This document shows positions 48,099 through 57,713 of a stretch of 64,000 bases of DNA, piece by piece. The DNA comes from Paramarasmius palmivorus (Eukaryota > Basidiomycota > Agaricomycetes > Agaricales > Marasmiaceae): positions 434,001 to 498,000 of the forward strand of contig JAYKXP010000034.1 of the NCBI GenBank assembly GCA_037176845.1, given 5' to 3'. Position numbers and translations under genes: made by a program. The notes beneath the pieces are model-generated. The model did not search any database, was not told the origin of the DNA, and was given only the letters and a program-made list of their open reading frames with translations. Positions within the stretch are counted from its first letter, which is position 1. Every line of letters starts with the position of its first letter.

Positions 48099-49894
48099 AT
48101 GTTCAAGAACATGACATCCTCTCTGGTCCGGGTGGATTCATTCCTGGACTTGTCGATTTCGCTGCCTACCGTACTCGATTTAGACATTCCCGGTCCAATA
48201 TCTCGTAACTTTCTCGACGCTGTCTACGTCATCACTCAAAACTTCTGCGTCCCCGAACCTCACATCGTCGAAGCTACCAAGAAAATGTGGCCCACTCTAT
48301 GTGTACGACTCTCTCAGCTCCTTCACGGGTACATCCTCGATACGGCGGAAACACCAAGGACACCAGATGGCCTCCAATTTCGAGGACGTTTGGTTGAAGC
48401 AGCATTGTTGCTTTTTACCATATTGGACATTATTCCACGCAACCATTCGATTCTCATTCAGAGTACTGGCATATCTTCCACAGCCCAGTTCATTCCTCTC
48501 ATGGCAGAGCTCGTCTTCCGTCTTGTCGAGATGGGGGATCCGGTATTCGAACTTATATGGGTTCTGGTAACGAAGTACCAAGGTCGTCTCAATAACTCTA
48601 TACAGCCTGGTTCCAAGCAATTCGAGGCTATTCTAGCAAAACAAGGTGTTCCACGTGCTTGCATGCATTTTCTACGCGAGGAGTTGAAGAAGTCAGTACA
48701 CGGTATTGACGGGCATGCCGTGTTGACATCCCTGGATCTCATCCGCTTGTGTCATGTCCCTTCTTTCAGGGCATTCCGTTGCACTATGCTGTCTGACCAT
48801 GTGGTGACGTTGCTTACTCAATTGTTGGAGCGGTTCTCGATATCGTTTCAGCACAATTTGGATGGGGAGAATATGGCCCTTGTTTGCGCTGTGCTATCGC
48901 AATGCGCCAGGCACCTTGAAGTGCGTTTCCTGGAAGGTTTCCATTGGGTTGTAGAAGCCCTCGATGCAGGGTTGCTTTCGCATCTTCCGAATGTTGCCTA
49001 TACCTTGGAGGCCGTAAAAGCCTTAAGTGGTGAGGAGGTGGATTCCTTGCGAGAGAACTGCACCGTGCTCTTATCATCCATGAAGCCGTACTTGGTGTTT
49101 CGTTCTGTGCTCAACAGAGTCTTGAAACAGACGTCATTCAGGAACTCTGAATTCCCCGGGAATCATCGTCAGGATACCACGATACGGTCCGCCTTGCTCG
49201 CCTTCCACGACAGCGCTTGGAACACGAAATGCGTCATGTATCAATTCGACGATCACAACGTTTTGTCTTGCATAAACCCAAGGGTAGGTATGATCCGGAG
49301 TTCTGCAGTAGACATCGACTGATCTTCTCTACATGGATAGTGCCCAAAAAAGCGTATTAGGAAATATAAGCGCTGCTCCAGATGCCGTACAGCCACTTAT
49401 TGCTCGCATGAATGTCAAAAATATGATTGGGTCCATGCTCATCGAGGCATGTGTAAGGAGCTTGGGAAACCTAGCCAAGGTGAACCCTCGTTTTCTCTGA
49501 ATAACAATGCGTTTCATCTAAGGAGATGACTTCTATAGGGATGTCCTATAATGTATCATGCCACGACGAAATGTTCATGAAGTTTCTGACACGTCGCGAG
49601 ATCCTTCCGCGTCGAGATGAACTTATCCGAGATGGTATAAAAGCGGTCAAGTCTCGAGCCACAGTCTATGCTCAAATGGATTTTTGCAAGTTCCCGGCGG
49701 TGTTCTCAGTGAAAAAGGTGGCCTCCATAACTGGAATCTGCCATTGTGGCTCTACGATGGGATGTCCGGTTCAACATGCCCTTGTAGCTCAACGAAAGCA
49801 GTGGAAGCCACAGGAGGAAGTCTTGGTACAATTGCTGGTACCCCCTACATTTGTGTGCGAGGATAGGTGGATCTATAGACAGGTTGTTGTATGA
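48099..49894 (+). CDS. MYND-6: MYND zinc-finger protein
   Basis: Exons 48099-49283, 49341-49479 and 49539-49894 give 559 codons in phase. The start MFKNMTSSLVRVDS is the first plausible ATG; the frame is open upstream to 47976. There is no small first exon as in MYND-1 to -4. N-terminal blocks: FLDAVYVITQNFCVPEP, LVFRLVEMGDPVFELIW, VCAVLSQCARHLEVRFLEGF, HWVVEALDAGLL and KPYLVFRSVLNRVL. The finger exon has CPKK...KRCSRCRTATYCSHEC and DWVHAHRGMC. The C-terminal domain ends EEVLVQLLVPP...IYRQVVV; it also contains a CHCGSTMGC segment not seen in the other copies. A divergent but intact member. Function unknown. Confidence 0.87.
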
Positions 49895-50713
49895 TTGCGA
49901 AGTTAGATTTCTTGTTTTCTTGTTTCGTTCACGGTCGTGCGCATATTCTTGATGATAATATATACATAAAGCGAGAGTCTGGAGCGATCCGTCAATTTTC
50001 GGCTTTATGTAGCCGAACCGGTTTCTTATGTTAAACGTATCACCCCTTCTCTTGATTCGACCACCACTACGGTCTCTACCGTTTCCTCTCGACGATACAT
50101 AGGAAACCTGTGCTCTCGTACTATCGATTCGGGACGATCGAGGAGTCGAACAGTATTCCTGGCGCAACTTTAGCCTTTCCTGATTAGAGTCCACAAAATC
50201 GTCGGTGTAGGTCATTTTTGAGGACCACATTCGAATCAAATTTTCTCTCCAGCGGTCATCCAGCAACCTTATTTGCAGCCGAAGAACACGGACCTAGAAC
50301 AAGTCCTTTCCTCTGCTAAAACGAGTTGGGATATCGTGCACTCCGTTGGTTTTCTTTGCTGCGCGAGTGGAGGGCTCCTTGGCGCAACAATGAGGTTTCT
50401 CTCAACGTTCACAACCCGAGGATGAGGCAGCAAAGAAGACTAGTTTCCTGCCATATATGTAATGCAATCATCAACTCCCCCTGCCTTGTGCGTTCTTCCA
50501 CCGCTCCAGATCTTCATTGAATTTGTTTTGGGGACAATCATGGTTCTGAACTGCTGTGTCCATTTATGGTCAACGGGTCCTAGCACCCATTGTATCTTGA
50601 CGACACTGCCACGCAATAGGCCATGATTTCGAGTTCCTGCCACTACTTATGTAATACCTCCATCATCTTTAAAACCGTGGTTTTTTGTTTGAGCTACTCG
50701 ACACGCACCCACC
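49895..50713. other. No gene seen
   Basis: A minus ORF of 186 codons (49706-50266) overlaps the MYND-6 tail and has no recognisable domain. The remainder is the promoter side of the F-box gene. Confidence 0.45.
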
Positions 50714-52015
50714 ATGACTGAAGCTTCCCACCGTCTGTTACCACAGGAGCTCGTCGATAGGATCGTCGATGAGCACTCCCAAGACATCAAAGAGCTCAAA
50801 ACAATCTCCCTCACATCCAAGGCTTTCCTAATTGCCTCTAGGCGTCACATTTTTTCCCACCTAGTCATTCGCTCCTTCTACATCCCTGCGTTCATCGAAG
50901 TCTTCAAGCACAATCTCGCCACTACCAATACCCTCAGCATTCACACTCTGACATTGCGCTCTGCATTCTTCGCTCAAATGTCGATGTTCTCAGGAAAAGG
51001 AAGCACGTTGCGCGGGCTCCTTGGTGGTGTCACAACATTAGAGTTACAGGATATCACTCAGCGAAGTTGGTGCCCTACTCCCGAGGCCTTCTTCCGCGTC
51101 TTTCCTTCCATTAAAAACCTTCGGCTCGTTCGCGTAAGCTTCTACGATCTCCCCCAATTCCACACTATCATTTCCAACAGCGCTTTAACTGGCCTCGCAT
51201 CCATGTCTTGGGATGCAGGTGACGATGCCGATCCTTATTTTACGACATCGCTTCTGCCATTTAGAGACACACCAGACGCGCCCTCGAATCTGACTTCCCT
51301 CTCCATCAATGCGGAATGTTTGTGTCTGGCATTCGTTCACTATATCCAAACCCACCACCCTCATATCAACGATTGGCGGATTTCAGGTATCCTTTCTTTT
51401 AACCTTTTTCTTGTTGGGGAACTATTCCAACACGCCGGGGCAGAGGCCCAGCGGTGGCACCTGTGTCTCGAGCCTGGGACTTTCGAGATCGAAGCGTTGA
51501 GGTACCGCTCCGCATTCATAGATCCGATCCGCGTAGAGATGGCGAATGCAGTAAACATGGAAAGGAATTCCAACGTGAAGGCAATCACACTAGAAGGTGA
51601 AATGTGGTGGTTGGCAATTGAGGAAATCTTTCACCGTATCGTCTGCCTCTCCGAACCGCCACTATTGGACACCCGGGCCGTCGGCCTGTCATGGATCGGC
51701 TTACGGACAGCTGATCTGGCTCGTATCGTCGCCAGAGAGGTGCTCGGGGAAGAGAGAATGGCGCTTCGGTCTGAATGCGATAAACTGCTGGATGAGCTGA
51801 AGGTCACGACCGTGCATGTGCTGATTGCGGTCAAGTTGAGGACTAGTGTTAACACTCGCAAGCAGACGAAGAATCCTCCGATTCGTAGAGGCACTGCAGA
51901 GTGGAAATACGTGCAGGAATCATACGAAGAGATTCAGGATGTGTTTGTCAAGGCAAAAGAGAGGGGCGCATTGGTTACGAGTGTTCATGGGGAACAATTT
52001 GACTTGGACGCATAG
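50714..52015 (+). CDS. F-box protein, intact
   Basis: A single-exon 433-aa protein beginning MTEASHRLLPQELVDRIV. Residues 8-50 (LPQELVDRIVDEH, LKTISLTSKAFLIASRRHIF) form a typical fungal F-box that would bind SKP1 in an SCF ubiquitin ligase. The remainder is a leucine-rich, beta/alpha-like region (LRGLLGGVTTLELQDI, IKNLRLVRVSF, LTSLSINAECLCLAF) as in Agaricomycete F-box/LRR-like proteins that select substrates. There are no frame breaks, in contrast to the F-box remnant at 14.7 kb. It lies between MYND-6 and MYND-7, convergent with MYND-7. The substrate is unknown. Confidence 0.85.
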   Translation: MTEASHRLLPQELVDRIVDEHSQDIKELKTISLTSKAFLIASRRHIFSHLVIRSFYIPAFIEVFKHNLATTNTLSIHTLTLRSAFFAQMSMFSGKGSTLRGLLGGVTTLELQDITQRSWCPTPEAFFRVFPSIKNLRLVRVSFYDLPQFHTIISNSALTGLASMSWDAGDDADPYFTTSLLPFRDTPDAPSNLTSLSINAECLCLAFVHYIQTHHPHINDWRISGILSFNLFLVGELFQHAGAEAQRWHLCLEPGTFEIEALRYRSAFIDPIRVEMANAVNMERNSNVKAITLEGEMWWLAIEEIFHRIVCLSEPPLLDTRAVGLSWIGLRTADLARIVAREVLGEERMALRSECDKLLDELKVTTVHVLIAVKLRTSVNTRKQTKNPPIRRGTAEWKYVQESYEEIQDVFVKAKERGALVTSVHGEQFDLDA

Positions 52016-52204
52016 TGATCTACCCACTGGTACAACCTTTTGTATTACGAAGTATATTCGGATGTATAGTAGCAGTTTTGACCACAGGCAGTATGTATCT
52101 ACATATCACACCTTTAATCATTTGTGACTCTTAGTGTATTAAGCTTCGAACGGCATCAATACATGGTAAATTATCGCGTATGAAGGTACACTTTTCTGGC
52201 TATT

Positions 52205-54025
52205 CTAGCCAAACAGCCTTTCCCGGTACACCAGAGGCTGTCTTCCTGATCCTGGGTAGTGTAATAGAACCAGAACTTCCTCCGATTCATCCATACAATC
52301 TTTTTCGGAGCGGAGCTGGATGTCAACAGTTGATTCGCGAAACTGTCCAATGGTTTCTTCGAACGACAACGAAATGACTTTTGGTCGAGTGTGGGAATAA
52401 TCGACATGAATGACCATTGATTGAGGTTGAGATTGAATATCTTCGTGCATCTGTATCATGTCCCGGTGAGCGCGAAACTTCATGAACGCTTCGTCTCGTA
52501 CGGAAATGTGATAGGAGCAGCCTATTATATACTTTATGAACAATGGAGATCACGCGAGTGCCGCTGAAAACGTACCTGACACTGGAGTTGGATATCTTGA
52601 GCACTGATTCCGATGATTAATACACCAGTCATGGCGTTGACATTCGACACTGCAGTACATGGCAACTCGGCACTTGGAACATTGCTTGAGTGTGATGATT
52701 GGACGCTTTTCGGGAGGCGTGTTACACTGAAGGCAGGGACATCAATCTTAGGACAATAATAACAATAATGGCCCACTTACATCTGAGCTACAGCACACCC
52801 AATCCTTGCCAGATGCGCGGAATGCCGTCCAGTCTCGTTCCATTGACTGAGCATCTTCCAGGAGTCTATCCAATGAACTATTAAGAAGCCCTGCTCTGCG
52901 TAAGAAATCGCATTCTTTCATAACAGCAATGGCAAAGGTCCTAAAGATCAGGAACGGGCTCAGATCCTCGATAAGCCGTGAATAAGACAGAGAAAGCGTA
53001 AAAATGTCGCCATCTGCAGACAAGATCTCATTCAGGCTCAATGTCCTGGCCATGGATCTGAGTGTCCTACCACGAACGACATCAGTTGCAAATGAGTAAC
53101 CACCTTGTACCACCTGTTTCAAGCCCGTAGCAATTTCCTTCATACAAAGCTTGGCTAGTCGATAATCATTGGGGAGGATAGTGTGAGAGCGATGAGGTAC
53201 GATGCGGAAGGCATGCGTGAGCCAATGAAGTCCATTATTCGACATGAGAGTCGAGCCTGCCTCTGGGCTAGAGGCGTATACCGCGTTGAAAAATTCGACA
53301 GCTGCCAAAAGCGCCGAGGTATCAATGGTCGCTTTCACGACCTCGGAAACCAATAGCCGTACACCGATCCTAGGTAGATCATATCCTCGGGTAAGATGTG
53401 CATGACGCGCGTGAACGAGCAAATCGTCCCTCTGATCCTCGTAAAGGACCTCGATTTGAGACCATAATGGTTCGAATAGGGGATGTTGGATATCCGCTAG
53501 CGTATAGCAGGTGTCTACGGCAATGGAAACAAGCTGTGGGTTGGTGGCAAATACGGAGCGATGTTGACTATTCGGCCCATTCCAGATATCGCCGCTACCT
53601 TCGGAAGAAGATTTCAAAACCATCCGAAGCACGATCAGTGATTTATTGCGCATGCGAAAGCCTTCTGGCGTTTCTGGAGAATGATGACGGTCGACGAGTC
53701 TTCTGATTATAGCAGTCATCCATTTGCAAGCATTATTCCAGGTCGAACGAATAATATGCCGCGCAATACTCGGACCAAATGGAAGACCAGTTCCCGACCG
53801 TCTACCTATATGAAGCTTGCCGACGACGTCGAGGATGTGGCACACTTCCTCTGGTGGATAAGATGGATCGAAATGATAGTCTCTAGGAACGGGCCGGGAC
53901 AACAGCGCTATCATCGAATTGGAAGTCCTAAAAAGCTCGCCAGAGTTGACGTTCATCACCTCAAAGAAAATTGGCGATGTTCGGCGGCCTCTGCTACTAT
54001 TCTCAAGAGGAAATTCACTATGCAT
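52205..54025 (-). CDS. MYND-7: MYND zinc-finger protein, inverted copy
   Basis: The only minus-strand member. Exons (transcript order) 54025-52781, 52726-52576 and 52521-52205 give 570 codons in phase. The start MHSEFPLENSSRG is at 54025; MNVNSGELFRTSN at 53956 is an alternative. The N-terminal region includes HILDVVGKLHIGRR, WNNACKWMTAIIRRLVDRHH, VDTCYTLADIQHPLFEPLW and LSPFLIFRTFAIAVM. The finger exon encodes CNTP...KQCSKCRVAMYCSVEC and DWCINHRNQC. The last exon starts CSYHISVRDEAFMKF, close to CHDEMFMKF in MYND-6, and ends EEVLVLLHYPG...VYRERL. Intron positions around the finger match all other copies. It is closest to MYND-6, so the two may be an inverted duplicate pair flanking the F-box gene. 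Confidence 0.87.
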
Positions 54026-55305
54026 AGGAAAAAACTGGGACTCATATCAGTAGATGCGAGAAAGCACTGCAAGGATAGTCACTTGGTTGTCATTGGTGTT
54101 TTGATTCTGAAAGAGGTGAGCGAAACTACAGTCTGTGTAAACAAGGTACAAACCATGAATCTCTCTTGTGGGCGAGATCGATTGCTGTAATGGGCTAAGT
54201 CAGATGGCTTAGGTGAATTTCATACGTCATAGCTCACTTATGGTGTCCGCTGAGGCGCGTATGTGGTGGTTTGGGATCAAGGTGATACAAAGAACGCGCT
54301 TACGTCGCCTGACACGTCGCCAACACGTGCCCTCGTGGGAACCTGTCGAACAGTCGAAATCTGTCAGCGGTATGAACCTTTCTCTCTGCTTGCTTCGTGC
54401 TTGCTTGAACACTTATCTTCTCTTTTCAGAGGTTTCAGAAGACTATACGCAATGTATGCGCTCTAGGCCTAGTAGAACGTTGTCAAGGCATTTTAGTAGG
54501 CAAGTAGCCTTTCATACTATTAGTAGGTTGTTTCGCTAGCTAAGTTCTAAACACAGTTTGAAACGAATTGGAACCGAATGCTATGCCTAAAAGTGATAAA
54601 ACACCTTTGTAGCCCCTTTGGCCTTCTCAAGCGGCACATTCGAAAAGATAGTGGCCTTTGCTAGCCTTCATTACGCCGTCAGTAAGATTTTTATGGTTCG
54701 CATAGAATTCACAGGTCAAGATACATCTTTCTCTATCATTGGGACTCGTGGTATCGTATTCTCAAGGTGTTTCAAGGAAGGACGTCTCGTCGTATACACC
54801 AGAAAATTTACCGTTCGCCAATGATAAGCCCACAACAAGTTATATGATCGCTCACACATCTACATGGGATTCCATTATTGTCCTCTTCGTCTACTGAAGG
54901 TGGTGCTCTAGTATAACCCCCAAGTTATCTCACCATACTTCCTGATTTTCCCTTCCGCCGCATTCGCATATTCAAGGCTACGGCGTGGAATGTAGTAAAT
55001 CTCGATTCTACGTTTCAGAGCCTTCTAATATCTTTCCTCTTTCATAGGTTTAACCGTGCTCATGTAGGTGGACTTCCATATATAGTGGATAATCATCAAG
55101 TTTCAGGACCCATCTATGGCTACTGTATTGCCATCGTGACGAACGATGATCCCAATCAACCGTGCTTTGATAATTCCCAGGCACAAGTACTCAAAAGCTA
55201 AGCACATTTATTGGCCGGTATCACTTTGTATCTTCTCTTTCCTCTTCGCTTCCACAACACGTCGCTCTCTAACCCACACACTCTTTTATTGCAGTAGTCC
55301 CAGCA
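54026..55305. other. No confident gene
   Basis: About 1.3 kb between the divergently oriented MYND-7 and the mucin-like gene; only short ORFs (e.g. 68 codons at 54618). It probably holds both promoters. Confidence 0.45.
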
Positions 55306-57207
55306 ATGGTGCTCGTTTGGAAAGTACAAATACTAGTCCTGTGAGGTTTTCATTGCTTTCATTTGTGTCTTTTATTTATGCGTCACGTTCAGGATAGTAT
55401 TACTAACTTTCCTTCAATGGGCAGAGGCCACTGACCATACGGAAACCCCGTCAAGCTCATTCCCTCCTTCGTCCATTTTGCCGGATCCTACGTCGTTCAC
55501 AGCGATAAGCACTTTCACTATCATATCAACTACAAGCTCGGAAACGACGACCACAACCTCATCTTCATCTTCCACCTCTGCCACCTCAAGTTCGATAACT
55601 ACGAGCTCAGAGACGTCCTCATCTTCGTACGTTTACCATAACCCTATTTTTAGCCTATTTGACCTGGTCTCGTAACTGATAGAACCTCGTCATCAACGAC
55701 TAGCAGTACCTCATCAACGACTAGCAGCACCTCACCAACGACTAGTAGTTTTAGTACTTCAACCACCTCTACATCGAGCTTATCGTCTACACCAACCCCC
55801 TCTGGCCCGTCGGGCACCACGACTACGGATTCGACAAGGTGAGGGTTATCATATTGATACAGATCCTGTCATTCATCATGTTCGTATTAGCTCATCAATC
55901 ACCGGGACCAGTAGAAGCTCTATCACCAGCAATACCACACCGACGGGGACGTATGTATTGATCTTTATCCTTCTATACACTGATAACATTCAATGTAACA
56001 GCACAACTTTCACAGGCCCTCCGCAGGATAGCACAGCCAGCACTAGCAGAGTATCTTCTGCCTCGAGAACCACTAGCTTTGTGCCTCCAGCTTCAACTAC
56101 ACGCCTGTGAGTCTTATGTTCCCTAGTTCAATTTAAGATACTCATGTTATCGATAGCGTTGTGTTTCCAGTCGCTGTGAGCTCGGATTCAGCCCTTGACA
56201 ATGTTGCACCCCCTTCGATTGTCATTCCTGTCAATAGCGTGTATGTTTCTTCTTTATTTCTCATTTTCTAGTTACCAACTTCCTTCAAGTAGCTCGAACG
56301 ACAACGTCAACAATGCGGCGACACCCAGTGTAGACCAGGTCACAGTCCAGTAGGTCGTTCCTTATACGGATGAATGCAAGGCTGATGTTCATCCAGGAAC
56401 ATCAATGGAGCAGATGCTAATCCCACAAATAGGTTTGATGATACCGTCTTTGATCCTTGTTGCGCGGTACAAACATTTTGTTAGTATCGTGGTGCCATCG
56501 TCGACCTTCGAGTCAGTTCCTGGCACGTTAACTGCTTCACCGAGCACGGCTACAAGTGCAAGTACATCGGTTATCAGGTATGCCTTCAGCTTTGAACTGA
56601 AACTGGTCTCACTGACGCTACGTTCAGTCCTACAAGCATCGGCATACCAGTTCCGCCACTGTCACCAAGCGGATCTCTCAAGAAGGGGTGAGTGCCGTGT
56701 AACTCGTTGTAACTCGTTTGGCAAGTCTGACCTGAAAAACAGCCCAAAAATCGCATTGATCATCGGTCTCATAATCGCCTTCCTCATTCTCTTATTTGTT
56801 CTGATCGTATGGCTCTGTCGGAGGAAGCGCCAACGAGGTACATTCTCATCCATCTCCTTAGTATTCAACCTAACTAACCCTTGAATCCAGAAACCCGGCA
56901 ATTCATGCGCCGAATTCACCCTTTCGCCGAGAAATACTGGTTATACCCCAACGTTGCACAGGAGAAACAACTCGGTCACCAAGCAGGAGATGCTGCTAGT
57001 ACGCTCGTCGGCTCAGATCACGGAGAAGGCGATGTGGAGAAGAGTCCTGTTGCGCATGTGCCGCCTCCGATTCAAGTTCCTATATATCGCCCGGAGACGA
57101 GGTCAACGTCTGGTTCTGTATCTACTGTGTTGCCAGAGTACCATGCCTTGATGACGCCCATGCCTCCGGTGTATTCGCGCATGTCAGTCGATCCGTTTAG
57201 GGTTTAG
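55306..57207 (+). CDS. Mucin-like single-pass membrane protein (Ser/Thr-rich)
   Basis: A twelve-exon model with all phases consistent (443 codons): 55306-55340, 55393-55626, 55683-55838, 55891-55950, 56002-56106, 56157-56240, 56293-56349, 56397-56432, 56485-56577, 56628-56687, 56743-56837 and 56891-57207. The first intron splits a signal peptide, MVLVWKVQILVL / IVLLTFLQWAEA, with a likely cleavage after AEA. About 270 residues of Ser/Thr-rich, heavily O-glycosylatable sequence follow, including a TSSTTSS heptad. A transmembrane segment (KIALIIGLIIAFLILLFVL) and RRKRQR stop-transfer charges precede a 100-residue cytosolic tail with Pro-rich and Tyr-containing motifs. This architecture fits a cell-wall sensor or mucin-type protein, but no WSC or cysteine-rich domain is present. 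Confidence 0.82.
55683..55750. repeat. 21-bp minisatellite encoding TSSTTSS
   Basis: Three tandem copies of ACCTC(A/G)(T/C)CAACGACTAG(C/T)AG(T/C) within exon 3 of the mucin-like gene, each encoding seven residues. In-frame expansion or contraction would vary the length of the ectodomain. Confidence 0.85.
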
Positions 57208-57222
57208 GGCTTAGGGCTTAGG
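57195..57222. repeat. Short interstitial telomere-like repeat
   Basis: TTTAGGG-TTTAGGG-CTTAGGG-CTTAGG runs across the stop codon of the mucin-like gene, 27 bp before the left end of the pogo-like transposon. Four units only. Confidence 0.7.
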
Positions 57223-57713
57223 AATAAATGTATTTGGACCGATACTTACTATGGGGTGCAGGGTAATACAATCCACAAGGAAGTACAAATGGCAAAGTTT
57301 TGGGCTCTGTAGACTACGCTATCCCTTCAGTATTTTTTCCAAGGTTATAGACATATATCTGATGCTGCCTTGCTATTTTATTTGGGATCTTTCTATGTTC
57401 GACGTGAATGAGACTCAAAATGGTGGTAGAATGCACCATCAATTTGACGTGACAACTCCAGGAACATTACCTTTAGGGTATCACAAGGCCAGAAAAATGT
57501 ACAAATCCTCAAGCTAGTCATATAGTCATCTCATACTACAAAATACACTGCATATAAACCACGGGAACGACTACAAGAGCTTGAACAAGGAGGACGATGG
57601 AGGAGGCGTGACACAGGGATCAAAAAGACTTGCCGAAATGAGAATTGCCGAATCGTGCCGCTCCTGACGCAAATTTCGTCTAAGACATTGCAAACCCAGA
57701 TACGAAATGAGAC

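Noticed and set aside
49706..50266. 186-codon minus ORF
   Set aside because: Antisense to the MYND-6 last exon for much of its length; no domain.
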